From assembly GCF_041381155.1 (NCBI RefSeq), contig NC_091135.1, positions 5,881,620-5,945,619 of the forward strand: a DNA stretch of 64,000 nt, written 5' to 3'. The notes under the pieces are model-generated. The model was not told the origin of the DNA and ran no database searches. It was given only the letters and a program-made list of their open reading frames with translations. The position numbers and the translations under genes are program-made. Of this stretch, positions 45,101 through 55,578 are shown in pieces. The stretch's first letter is position 1; every line of letters starts with the position of its first letter. Source of the DNA: Argopecten irradians (taxonomy: Eukaryota; Mollusca; Bivalvia; Pectinida; Pectinidae).

Positions 45101-45698
45101 AAAATTAACGACAAAATATCAATAACATCAATTTCATATTAAATAAATATTTGAGAACAATTTCAATAAACATGGGCAATTTCAATGAGGATATCCCGGT
45201 ATAACTATCGACTCACATTTCGAATTGATTAAACAGCATCGTTAATCAATATCCTCCAAAGCAGTTGGACATTTTTGTATTTTCTTTTTCAGATCAATTG
45301 CTTGAAATTAAGAAAATAACTTTAGCAAAGATAATGTGTCGAAATCAGGGCCTTGCTAAAATACAACCTAATGTTTTCCGAAAACCAGGATATCTGAACA
45401 GGTATATCGATGATACATATACATAAGTTGCTGGTTTAAGTGATATTTCAAATCAATTAATAATGCAATTAAATTTTTTCAATTAAATTTGAATTAATCC
45501 ATATAAATTCATCAGCTCGTTTTCAATAGGATATATAATTCAAAGGTTTTAATATATCAAGATAAATACATAAATAGAAATACACACGTATCAAATAATG
45601 ATTAATGATTTAATCTTAATTTCAGTAATTATTTGGAAAGCTGTGGCGCACTTCCAGATATGGATCTCACAAAATGGAAGGCTGAATGCGATGATTAA
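31892..45698 (+). CDS. Secreted animal haem peroxidase (peroxidase 2), tandem paralogue of peroxidase 1
   Basis: Coding exons: 31892-32033, 35938-36091, 36486-36700, 37378-37557, 38154-38202, 39301-39407, 40011-40112, 40702-40791, 40999-41488, 42275-42499, 44829-45007, 45293-45401, 45626-45698, giving 704 aa. The N-terminus [17 protein letters not shown] is a signal peptide; an acidic Lys/Asp-rich segment follows at about 48-65 instead of a cysteine module. Peroxidase motifs: WGQFVDHDF (ester Asp220, distal His221), [13 protein letters not shown] calcium loop near 291, GDERVNE with distal Arg350 and ester Glu353, [15 protein letters not shown] with proximal His453, [27 protein letters not shown]. 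All expected catalytic and haem-linking residues are present, so it should be active. Five peroxidase-domain exons have exactly the lengths seen in peroxidase 1 (215, 49, 107, 490, 225 nt) and phases agree throughout, showing tandem duplication. An ATG just after an acceptor (ending 31876) supports the start. Confidence 0.94.
32738..33100. repeat. Degenerate TGCGACAA array arranged as a large palindrome
   Basis: From about 32738 to 32905 the plus strand carries many atgcgacaa-type octamers; from about 32928 to 33080 the same words run inverted (ttgtcgcat, ctgtcgc), returning briefly to the first orientation at about 33080-33100. Open frames on both strands are by-products. In intron 1 of peroxidase 2. 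Confidence 0.8.
33308..33489. mobile_element. Short MITE with aattcatgtaccac TIRs
   Basis: The left arm aattcatgtaccacttgata then cccgataac faces the right arm gttatcgggtatcacgtac then gtggtacttgaatgaatt. It is about 180 bp with no coding capacity. Confidence 0.75.
33957..34025 (+). repeat. Exact tandem duplication of about 33 bp
   Basis: The unit beginning gaagccagtaaaacaaaaca occurs twice in direct succession without visible differences, so it is recent. Confidence 0.9.
34116..34592 (+). mobile_element. Non-autonomous element, copy 2
   Basis: Fuller copy, with inverted ends tctttcatatg on the left and gtatgaaagaaa on the right. It contains the same internal hairpin and the same tail as 30437-30896. 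Both sit upstream of or in intron 1 of peroxidase 2. Similarity is high enough to suggest recent spread or a duplicated segment. Confidence 0.8.
34660..34850 (+). mobile_element. Dispersed repeat shared with 49550-49710
   Basis: The two stretches share aagaacgat, cgatggc, gggtaat, gtgaccat, ttagccaatgagaaaa-like and gagcatat words in the same order with substantial divergence. Class unknown. Confidence 0.45.
34901..34972 (+). mobile_element. tRNA-like SINE head
   Basis: A-box-like gtagtggttaggcc followed about 40 bp later by B-box-like gggttaaatcc. The spacing fits a tRNA, but the cloverleaf stems do not pair well, so a SINE or tRNA pseudogene is more likely. Confidence 0.4.
35625..35775 (-). 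mobile_element. Dispersed repeat with tRNA-like end, minus orientation
   Basis: Reverse-complement relative of 21112-21290, ending in aacgtcctattaacag-like sequence. It is in intron 1 of peroxidase 2, about 160 bp before exon 2. Confidence 0.6.
36771..36952. mobile_element. CRE-palindrome MITE, copy E
   Basis: Near-symmetric copy: attacagagttatctgcact and agtaactctgtaatgtgcaa, with two TGACGTCA words. It starts about 70 bp after the donor at 36700 of peroxidase 2. Confidence 0.85.
36965..37195 (+). mobile_element. Copy of the dispersed repeat at 15860-16200
   Basis: Shares cagccagggtca, ggacgacctcccc, atactgacaatggg and accagtcgtccct with the 15860 copy. It adjoins MITE copy E in the same intron of peroxidase 2. 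Confidence 0.6.
38363..38555. mobile_element. Foldback MITE with aactgggcccagtctc ends
   Basis: The left end cagtctcatgaacattcctt faces the right end atgaaatgttcgtgaaactt, with ccttaaa / tttaagaattcctt inside. About 190 bp, in the intron between the exons ending 38202 and starting 39301 of peroxidase 2. Confidence 0.7.
38745..39215 (+). mobile_element. Partial copy of the element at 63171-63745, carrying a nested foldback
   Basis: Shares actcgctcgctgtcg, ttaggtg-tggtcttg, ggttatgtaaaagaatt and actgaattgtaccttaa with the 63171 element. Inside it, at 38953-39063, is a separate 110-bp foldback with perfect 16-bp arms gtatacgatttggaat and attccaaatcgtatac, which I read as a later insertion. Confidence 0.6.
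42088..42170 (+). repeat. CT microsatellite
   Basis: About 40 CT units with one break. It lies about 105 bp before the exon 10 acceptor of peroxidase 2. A long CT tract can act as a polypyrimidine signal. Open frames across it are artefacts. Confidence 0.95.
42510..42680. mobile_element. CRE-palindrome MITE, copy F, at a splice donor
   Basis: Starts about 10 bp after the exon 10 donor of peroxidase 2 (exon end 42499). Ends gtctttgcatattacagagt and ataactctgtaatatgcaaa. The centre is inverted relative to copies B-E (gcgcaattcacgtcg on the left), and one TGACGTCA is present. Confidence 0.85.
42950..43840 (+). mobile_element. Penelope-like retroelement 3' fragment with GIY-YIG endonuclease
   Basis: The frame from 43107 reads [20 protein letters not shown], then [11 protein letters not shown]; upstream in the same frame lie NVIYLLSC and CRKC. 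This is the cysteine-flanked GIY-YIG endonuclease at the C-terminus of Penelope-like elements. It is 5'-truncated with at least one frame break, so it is dead. The non-coding tail to about 43840 holds a hammerhead-like stretch. It sits in the intron between exons 10 and 11 of peroxidase 2. Confidence 0.8.
43919..44214. mobile_element. MITE with atcctcgatactccag TIRs
   Basis: The left end gtatcctcgatactccaggt then attactatcactga faces the right end gtcagtaatggttatccctg then gaatatcgaggatgat. About 295 bp, just after the Penelope-like fragment. Confidence 0.7.
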
Positions 45699-46159
45699 AC
45701 ATCGGAAAGAACGACCATGCCTCATTTGTGATTTATTGATGTTTATTAACTCGTTCAGTTCATATTTTACGAAGTCAAACTATCAAATGAACCTTACTGA
45801 CAGTACAGTTATTCCTTGCGTTAGCGGCCACCACTCTATAAAGATCATTTGCGTAATATCATTTTTGTGGGTGCCAAATATTCACTTTAACCTGTGTATA
45901 AATACAATTCGCTAAAGACCTAATTTTCTTTTCTCCTTGGGTACACATATCCTATATCAAAATGATTCCTAGTTATCAGACTATTTACGAAACAAGATTT
46001 ACAGAAAAAAAAATCGGCCAACATTACTGAAAATGAGAGTTAGAGTTTTGACAGTTTAATATTAATGTCAAAGCAAAATCAAAAACGTTTCTAGCCATCA
46101 GCTATGTCAGTCTTTTAGACTCTTTATTTTAGGCGCCAACCTTATTGAAATCCAACCAT

Positions 46160-46165
46160 AATAAA
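46160..46165 (+). other. Poly(A) signal of peroxidase 2
   Basis: AATAAA about 460 bp after the peroxidase 2 stop codon. It lies about 20-30 bp from poly(A) signals of the convergent CUB gene, so the two 3' ends meet or overlap. Confidence 0.55.
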
Positions 46166-46183
46166 ATGTGATACATACATGAG

Positions 46184-46195
46184 TTTATTTTTATT
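46184..46195 (-). other. Tandem poly(A) signals of the CUB gene
   Basis: Two adjacent AATAAA hexamers on the minus strand (46184-46189 and 46190-46195). They lie about 1.26 kb beyond the CUB stop codon, so the 3' UTR would be long. Nearer minus-strand hexamers exist in this AT-rich stretch, so the true site is uncertain. Confidence 0.4.
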
Positions 46196-46199
46196 GTGC

Positions 46200-47456
46200 A
46201 TTTAACACGTAACACAAAATATCATTATGAATATATATCTTTCACAACATACAGATATTACATAATGTATAATGCTAAGTCGAACTGCAATATGCTTGTT
46301 GCTTGTTAATACATTAATTCGCAAACAGAAGTATCGCCCGGAAACACATAGAAAATTCCAAAACAAAAATACATCTCACATTATATGATAACTTTTGAGT
46401 AATAGAATAAACTCATAGATGGTTGATAATTGTTCAATCTTAGCAAAATAGAAGACCCAAAATAGCCATTTATATGAATATAACATTAATTATACATGCT
46501 GCTCGGTCAGCCTTGCCAGAGATTATAGTTAAAGTTCATTACCTGAAATGAAAGAAAGATTGTAAATGCGAATAATATCGCGTGTTTAGGGGTAAGACTG
46601 CGTTTTATTAACGCTTAAAAGAACACAAATAGATGACTTTATGCCAGAGGAGACATTCGTCAGTGCGGTAGTCATTTTCAACTTAAATGTTTTAAATTAA
46701 ATTGTGTGTTCCTTGTTATTTAAAAGCGGAAAAAACATCTATATCTATGGAGATTACAACACCATAAATGCAAGATTCCCTGCGTAATCTATGTAAAAAA
46801 TGAAGATTCATTTTGATGTTGTGGCGTCTGGAACAGATATAGTCAACAAATGGGCGGTAATTAGTAATACGGATAGAAACATAAAACGACATGCTTTACT
46901 TTATTTTAATTAAATTGTTAAGAAGGTGATGATAACTATAATGTTAACGACAAGCCAGTACAACTTTCGACTCTACAAAATCTTCAGTATCGTTTTACAT
47001 TCCCATCTTAAAAATACATCTTAAAAGTCGTTTCGGAACGGTAGTGGGCCTTTAAAATTCAACTTTGGCAACAAGCCTTCTATTCATTTGTGCTAGGTTA
47101 TTGGCATTTTATATAAGGCACTTCTTCAAAAGAAACCACAAATCAAACATAAATAAAACTTATATCTATATAACGATAAAATTTTGACATGTCAAGCTCA
47201 AAAACAAATTACAAAGGCGACGTCATATATAATGTTGTACGGAGAGACATGAAAACAGAAAATTAAGCAAATAAATCTCTACAATTATATATTTACCAAA
47301 ATCCAGACCAAGTCAACATTTCAATTCAAAACTGAGCGGCGACATTTTGCCTTTAATAGTAAACCGCACAAACAAGTGATTTAGTCAAGAAAAACCAAGG
47401 TTGCTAAAAACAACACGTATTTCCAAATATTCATTCTGATGAGCTATTTCCTTTCA
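46200..47456 (-). other. Probable 3' UTR of the CUB gene; no coding signal seen
   Basis: The stretch between the CUB stop codon and the convergent poly(A) signals is AT-rich, lacks long frames on either strand, and shows no recognisable transposon. It is best read as the CUB gene's 3' UTR, or spacer if an earlier poly(A) site is used. Confidence 0.35.
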
Positions 47457-50400
47457 TCATTTGTATTTATTTAAAACATTCCTTCGTCGGGTTAACAGAC
47501 TTACATCAGGATTTAGAAAGATATCCCATGGTGGTCTATGACACAATGTGCAGTCTTGGAAACAATCAACACCAGAATAGGTACAGCACATATCACATGG
47601 CGCTATATAATTCAGATTGGAAAAATAAAATAGTAACTCAAATTATGAAAGCTTAATACATGTAATAAATACGTAAGAACAGAAATGATGATCCTGTAAA
47701 AATTGATATTTTGAAACTGCATTAATCCGGTTTATATCCAGAATTAGATCGTAGATTGAATAATTTTACAGAAATTGGAATACCAGATATTTTGAGTTTT
47801 ATAGTTCAGGTAAAAATAAGAAAGGTTAAAGCAAAATACTCTTAAGTGATTCAATTAATGCTTTAAAAAGTCCAATCTTTTTTTTAGAATCTAAATTTTT
47901 TTTTTTTAATATGCACTGCTTATAAATAATATTAATGTTCATGGTTGTTAGCAAACCCTCGAAATAAAAATCTGTGAAAATGTTCATTATATACTTAATC
48001 AAAAATATTACTTCAATGAAAATTTAAATTTATATAACTCACGAAATGATATCGATGGCAGCGTAAACATATCTGCCCGGGAATATGTAGGTACAATGTC
48101 GGATGGCGTTGTTGTAGGTGGCACTGTTGATGCTGAAACTAAAAACGAAAGCAAGAACAAAAAATGTTTGAAATAAGATGAAGTGGTATTTTTATACATC
48201 CGGTGTGTTTGTTAATTGGTTTCTTAGTATTGTTTTTTTGTTATTTCAGTTCAATTTCAATAATAAAAAAACATGATGAACAGATAATGCAAGAATATCT
48301 GCACTAAAATGCGAATATAAACGAAAAAAATACTGCTTACGCTTTGCTGTCACTCCAGTTTTCTTTGATCTAGCTTCTTTCTTCGATTTTTGTTTTTTTC
48401 GTTTGACAGCCTTTGAATTTCGCACTGATAAAAACAAAATTCCAATTCAAGGAAAATGTTATTTTTCAGTTCATTACTAACCAGTTATTGATTTTGTAAT
48501 ATATATCAGTGAAAGTTAATTTAAAACACAATAATCACACAAAAAATAACTTATTTAAATAGCATCGTAATATGTGAAAATTCCTTAAGTTTATCATCAT
48601 TGACTTCAGTAAATAGTTGGTGCTAGGCAATCTGCATTTCTTGAGTAGTATTATCATATTAAATAGTTTTGATTAAATAACATAATATAGTGCAATCTTG
48701 TTTATAACAAGCATTTTCATTGGCTTAAAAAATAGCATCGCCATTTACAACGTTGCATCTCATTGGTTTATATGGCAGCGTAATAATTTCTAAGAGAAAA
48801 GAGTTCGTCAATAAAGGTAAAATCACAAGCAAACCATTATATATACCAGGATTAATTTGAATATATTTATATAACACAAAATTTTAATGTACTCCTTATT
48901 TAGATTATACTGATTTTATCTATTATAATTTTAACATAAAATTTATTCAGGTTAATCCTTATATATTGTACCTGATGAAAACCGGAGAAGAAACCCTGCC
49001 CTGGTCTCCGATAAGTCACTGAAGAACTCGAGAAACACTTCTTTTTCTGGAATGGTAAAGACCTTGTTATCCCATTGGTCACGTGTACACCTCGTGAAAA
49101 TGTTCGACGTCATGCCATTATTGCTTTCTGTATATAACATGAAAAAATAAATGATGTAGAATGATTATGAATTACACGATATCTCTTACAATGCAAAAAA
49201 ATCTTCACAATTTTATGTTAAGGCCAAAGTAAGGAAAAAATATTTCTGAATGAAAGAGAAAAGAAAGATATGACTAGCAAAAATATTAATTTTCCCATTA
49301 TTAGTCTTAATCGCTAAATTTGTGACCCGATAAGATAACCTACTAAAAACGGTATGATTTACCCACTAAACATTAGTTAATAGGAAATAAACGGAATAAC
49401 AACACAGCCACATAACTCAATCCCACTAGTAATCGAATACCTGGGTAATTGGTGAATTAAATAATGACCGAGTGCTTAGCCCCGACCGAGGTCATTATTT
49501 TACATACCTTAATTTCTATATTAGATATGTAGTTTTGCATGTTAATAACAATAAAAGAACGATACGATGGCTATAGGACACCCCCTGACGAATTCAACAT
49601 GGGGGTAATTAATTTACAAAAAAAGAAGTTGACATGCTTTTTATCGAACCTCACGTGACCATCTATTAGCCAATGAGAAAAATGGGAAATTAGAGCATAT
49701 AATTATATTATATGAAAATATAGATATGGATAAGGCAGCTCTGAAAAAAATCAACACTGGGACAATGGAGATAATTATTTTATGAGTTGTTGGTGTCAAA
49801 GTAGACAGTCACTATTTTAATCCAAGTTTAAGACGCTCTGAAAAGTATGACACAAAGAGACAAAGCATATTCCTCAATACTGTCAAAATGATCTATCGAC
49901 TTGATGATAAATCAGTGAGAACGTATCCCGTTGCATAAGACAGGCCAATCATAAAGGCCGCCATTTTGTTTAGTCAAGGGTAATAGTAAAACCGGACACA
50001 TGTATAAAAAAAACATAAAAAAAATAATTATTTGTTTAAATATAATTTTATGCAATATTTTCATCAATTATCAAATTTTGATTAGATTATTAAAACAATA
50101 TTATAATTAATATTAAATAACCATTTTGAACACAATAAGTATATGCATTTGTTTTTGGCTTTTTATGCTTTAAAAATATGCTAAAAATGACTCTAAAATG
50201 TTGTTTCGCACAGGACCCTTGTTTTTACCCTTTCAGTCGCGTTTTCAAGGGTGGTCACCTGATTGTTCCTCATCAGAGGTTGGCAATACTGTAGATCCGG
50301 CAATACGGAAATCTCAAGGTACTTAAACGTGTATGTTACTTTAATGTAAATGTATAAACAGTTACCTGTATAAGCTTTTACGTAGTCATAGCTGCAATCT

Positions 50401-53400
50401 TCGTTTCCTTCCTCAATGTCAGCAAACAAAAACTCAAGATGAATACTGTGCAATTTTGACAAGGCTTGAATAGTCCAGTAACATATCGTGTTTCTACAAA
50501 ATAAGTTTATAATCATATATCACATCATTTTTCAATTTTGAATTTGATTGAAAAATGTAAATCTTAATTTCAAATCAACAGGAATAAAATGAACACAAAT
50601 GCTATAAAGTTGAACAATATGTTGGTAGATTAAAATTATTCGCGCTAATCCACAAGGTTAAAATAAAACTATGAATAACATTTCTATTGCACATATTACA
50701 TACGTCGGGTATCCCTCAGGGAAGCCAGGAGAAGTGATATACTGGGCATCTAATGTGGCAATCAAGGTCTTGTTCTTACACTCCAAAATTGCTGTAATTT
50801 GTACAATAATCACAATTAATAAATTGGCAATACCCAAATACATTGAAACCTATTTCATTATCTATAATATGGATGTTGCATTAATACCAAATTCGGATGT
50901 GATTAGCGACAAAATTAGGAAGACGCATATCACATTAGTTCAGTTGTTGAAGAAGATTACACAAACAATAATTCTTTACGTGAATTTAACGTAAACATTT
51001 TCTTCGTGTGAAATTCACGTGAAAATAATTCACTTGAATTTCATGTCCTTGAAATAAACTTGAAATTCGTGAAAAATGTTCACGACCGATAGAAACGATT
51101 GGTTCACGTGACATTCACGTGATATTTTCACGTGACATTCACGTCAAGAAATATTGCCTGTATACTGTCAAGCCAACCACATTTAAAGAACACATTTGAA
51201 GGAGCTGGTAACTATTTTACTAAAAACATATAAGAAACATGTCGAGAAGTGGTTTGATTAAGAACAAAACAGTAGTCGCATAGACAGGTATATTTCTCGG
51301 CGCCTGAAGACACAGTCCAATCTACAAGAAATCAAGCATGGAGCGCACTACGATCGGCTTTTTGCAAAGATAGCGTTAAGTCGTGAAAGATGTAAACTCT
51401 GAGTCATGTAAATAGTATTTAAATAAAATGTAGCATTGTTTATTAAGTAGATATCCAATTCTCACGTTTAGGTGTAGTGATAGCCAGCAGAAAAATCGTG
51501 AAACCTCTCTCTCCTTTGTGTTTTTCTTCACCAGATGTAAATAGCACCAGGGCTTTTCCACTTCTCGCATCTTTAACATCCGTCCTGCCAGACCGGTCAG
51601 TGAAATTGGAAACGAGAGCAAAGGTCTCGTTTTCTTCATGCCCTGGTAAATATCCGGTCAAACTGATTAGGTTCAAAGGGGTTTCATGTTCTTTGCTACT
51701 TACTTGTATATGTATGTTTATATGATAACAACTAAGTTTAAAATAGGAATATTATGACCAAAAAAAAATGCAATTTTGGTCCTCAGAAATTCTCCCAAAT
51801 CCAGGTAATTGATAGGTGAATACATTTATATCATATAAAATAACACACATCTTTACTTAATTCATCATACTTTTCACAATCCATATGAACTAGATATAAG
51901 GTAAGTGGTTTTCTCTTTCTGATAAGTTTTAGGAAGTGTATAATTACAGGGAGGACGTATGACATAAATGAATTGTTTGAACAGCAAGGGAAACCATACC
52001 ATCATATATACTTATCAAGTCATCTGGTCCTAGTTTAACTCCCTTTATCTGGACCAGGATGTGTGCTGATTTTTCTACAGACGAAACAGCCCAGGAACAG
52101 GATAGGTTACTATAACAAAACAAAAATGTTCAAGAGACATTATCCAATAATATTTGTCAACTGTTTTCAACATCCTGTTAAAATTATGTTTGTGAAACAA
52201 GGTTTGCAAATTTCATCTAATGTCGAGTATGTTAGAATACGGGCTCGTGTTACATAACTACTCTTCTTTGCATTTTACAGAGTTATCTGCCCTTCTGATA
52301 TGGTATTGATTATTCATGACTTTTCAGAGAAAACGACATGAGTTTCGCTCACAAGGGATAACTATCCCCAAGGGAAATAACTCTGTTATATGCAAAGATG
52401 GAATAGATATATAAAGTTTATAATAAGTAGTTAAAGCGAATAGTCGGGCAAAGAAAACCAGTCTAAATGCGTTCATTGGCCTTCAAAAAGTTCTCACATA
52501 TTAATACGACGGTCAAGTTCTGCTCACGTTTCCCAGTTCTAACCATTAAAGTAAAGAAAAGTTGAAAGCATTGAAAGCGAGGCTGCATGGAAATGTAACC
52601 ACGGACATAGTAAGCCCGGAGGACGTTTTAGAATTTCCATACTTTAAATTAATTTCTTCGTATGCAGACAGATTTTGACGAGAGATTTTATTTTTCCATT
52701 TCATAAGAAATTATGTTAGATACATTCACACCATTTTTACCGACTTTAGCCATCCTTGCCCGACTGTTCACTTTTAGAGATACAGTGTTTATACATATAC
52801 GTCTGCTTGTTCATTGCATACCAGTCCTATTTAATCTAGTCATATTATATGTAAACAATAATCTTAAACACATTTTAAATATACTATTAACCCAACTAAA
52901 GTTCGTGTGCGATTTCATTTCGCGTATTTTACAAGCAAACGAAATTACAAAAATTAATGGCGGCCCATAATACCCAGTACAACAAAAGGTTTAAATAAAT
53001 CCACCATTTGATGAAAAATACGTGCAAACTCTGCATAGTATTCATGACATCTGTACAAAGTATTACTCTGATGACAACACATCTAACAAAATAATGACAC
53101 CGATATGTACCTATTGAAGCCCCCGGCACTGGCGATGTGGATTTCTCTCTTCTTGTAGTTGGATAGCTCCACTATGTGCTGTGATGGTCCACATTGCGAT
53201 TTCACTGTAACAATTTAATGCATATTTCGTTAGGTGTACACAGGTGATATTCCTTCAAGTGAAATTCAAGAAATATTGCCTGAATGATAATGATATTAAA
53301 GATGCTCCACCGCCGACAGAGCATAAATGATATTCATCATTTGAACAATAATTGGTGTTTAATCGTGTATTTATATGCCTAATTAACACAAAAAATAACA

Positions 53401-55578
53401 TAAAATAATTTATTTCGCCTTTGGTGCATGCGCAATCATTACTTCATTCCATATAAGATATAGTGCCACGGAATTTTTTCGGGATGCAATTAATTATTTT
53501 TCGTATATTTAACTTTAAGTAAAATTAGAAGCTCAAACTTTTCAATGGTGGTAATAGTGTAAAGTAAGTAACTTTTGTAACTGAAGAAAAATACTAAATC
53601 GTCTGCTCCTGTTTTTGATAGTGAAACAATACCATTTGTCGGCGGTGGAGCATCGTTAACTGTTTATTTTTTGTACAATTATTGTTACATATTCTGAAAG
53701 ACTATGTTGTTTCAGACGTCTCTTTCGAATTGTTGATTGTCTTCATAAATTCAATTAATTAAAACAATTAACGCCCGTGAAATTATTACCTATAAATCTC
53801 GCATATGTGTTGCTATCTTGACATATGGGCAAAGAGCAGACGTGACTGAAAATAATGTATTATTACAAGAGCAAACATACATTTTGTTATAATAGTAATT
53901 ATCGTTTCAGAATATTAATACAAAACTGCATCTAAATATTGCATAATAGTTTTTTTCACTTCGATCAAATTTCGCGATATTTGCGGTCATGTTTTTTCCG
54001 CGAACGTCAATACCCGCTGACATGATAACAAGCAAAAATAATGTTTATAGTTTATTGTAGTTATAAATTAATAAATGCGCAAACATTTCTCCCCGCAACT
54101 AAGTATCAAAGACGAAACCGCGAATTTTCGCCCACGAAAGTAAACAATTACACAGTAACTGACACAGCACTGAATACTTCGTTTTGTAGGTACACATGTG
54201 TCTTTTCAGTTTTATGGTAATGTCATCAGCTTCAGACAGGAGAATTTGTTTTCTGTCTCATTAGTGTAAAATAAATAATTAACATTCCTAGGTTTCAAGA
54301 AACCTGACGTTGGAAAAAACAGTTTATTAAATTAGCTGTTGACACAAGAAACAACGCAGCTTGTCGGTAATGATAATGATGTTTAAGAATTTTAAGTTTT
54401 TAAATAAAATTAGAGAAAAGTCTATTAGGATCTTCAACTTGTACCTTTTTTACACATAGTTAGAAAAGAGATAAGTGACTATTATAATGAGATCTTCGTC
54501 GTAAAATTTCTTTGTTTTTTTCTTTGTTGTTTTCTTTTTTGTTCTTCTTTTTTGTCTATCATCGCATCTAATCATTTCCTGTGCATGCTATTTACTTAAG
54601 TTAATGTCCCTGGTTATTTGATACTAGTTGCTGTAAACCAATATATGTTCGTGGCAACTCCATATCGCGTTTTCATATATATTGACTTTTTCGCGACAAT
54701 TCATAGTAAAAAGGTTCTTCTTATAGTGGCAACGTTTTCACTACAATCTATTTACCCGAAATCTTATCACTCGTGAAGATAATTCTCAGGCAAAAATATG
54801 TTGGTTTACAGAATGTACTATTTGGTTTACAGAATGTTCTATTGCATTTATTTTTACAGCAGCTGTCGACAACTGATACTAGAGATCAACGGGATGGTTA
54901 AGTTGATGGAAAAAATGCAGATGATAAGAGGCGAAATTATAAACTATTTTATAATTCGATAATATGACGGTTGGCTTTCAAATGCTTTACAGCCATTAAA
55001 TTTTCTCCAATGACTTTAACTTTGAAACCCAAATATGAACTACCGTGAAATCAATATTTTTCGTTGGGATTTAATTTTCATGCCTTTTTTTTTTAAATAT
55101 TTTGTTTGTCATTTGCTTGCTTTTTGTTGTTGATTTTTTTATCTATTTGATATCAATAACAATAACTAAATGCCTTGTCATCACACAAGCCACCAAGCCT
55201 GTTCTCTTTTATAGCATTATTAGTATTATACTTCTGAAAAAATGCTCTGCTATCAATAACGTAATAATCTTCTCAACGAAAGTAAGTACTAACGGAATTG
55301 AAAAATTATACAGTATCCTCGAAAATTAAACCCAATGAAAATAAATGATTTCATAGTATGTTTGCCTGAAAGGTTTTCTCAATAATGCTCTTTCAGAACA
55401 TCCATAACATAGCAAAGATATATCGCCACAAACAATGTTCATATATATGTAAAATATGAAAAATGCGAAATTAAGTTAATTAGATAATTAATGACGTTAT
55501 GAAAGTAATCATGATATTGTTAAACATACCTTGTGACGTTAGGGTAAACATGAAGAGGGAAAAAAGTAGAAAGATCAT
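47457..55578 (-). CDS. Secreted protein with two CUB domains, Lys-rich linker, Thr/Pro linker and Cys-rich tail
   Basis: Minus-strand coding exons: 55578-55530, 53204-53111, 52109-52000, 51642-51466, 50791-50704, 50493-50366, 49127-48972, 48424-48341, 48132-48043, 47602-47457; all phases join to 373 aa. Residues 1-15 (MIFLLFSLFMFTLTS) are a signal peptide. CUB1, about 20-138: C-G, then CSWAV, LISIYDG and GFTIFLL; only the first disulphide pair is present. CUB2, about 148-265: SPGFPEGYP, CYWTI, a calcium-binding-type DIEEGNEDCSYDYVKAY and FLLRFSS; all four cysteines are present. Residues 268-295 are about half Lys/Arg; 296-325 are Thr/Pro/Ser rich; 326-373 have six cysteines in PCDMCC and CFQDCTLC and end in basic residues. 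CUB domains bind proteins or glycans extracellularly; the role here is unknown. The last exon holds a possible extra donor (GAT|GTAAGT, 47504), so another 3' end is possible. Confidence 0.85.
50975..51155. promoter_or_regulatory. Cluster of CACGTG palindromes in a CUB-gene intron
   Basis: Exact CACGTG at 51016, 51105, 51116 and 51129, plus half-matching ttcacttgaa, ttcgtgaa and ttcacgac words, give a quasi-periodic ttcacgtga pattern. It may be a decayed palindromic repeat or a bHLH-factor target. It lies between the CUB exons starting 51642 and 50791. Confidence 0.45.
52264..52405. mobile_element. CRE-palindrome MITE, copy G (shorter)
   Basis: Ends tttgcattttacagagttat and aataactctgttatatgcaa. 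The centre is shortened and no exact TGACGTCA remains. It lies in the CUB gene intron between exons 2 and 3 of that gene. Confidence 0.8.
53300..53655. mobile_element. Complete TTAA-flanked MITE
   Basis: TIRs agatgctccaccgccgaca and tgtcggcggtggagcatcg are directly flanked by TTAA at 53296-53299 and 53656-53659, as in piggyBac-type target duplications. It is 356 bp with no coding capacity. Fragments of the family are at 352-418 and 11111-11160. In intron 1 of the CUB gene. Confidence 0.85.
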
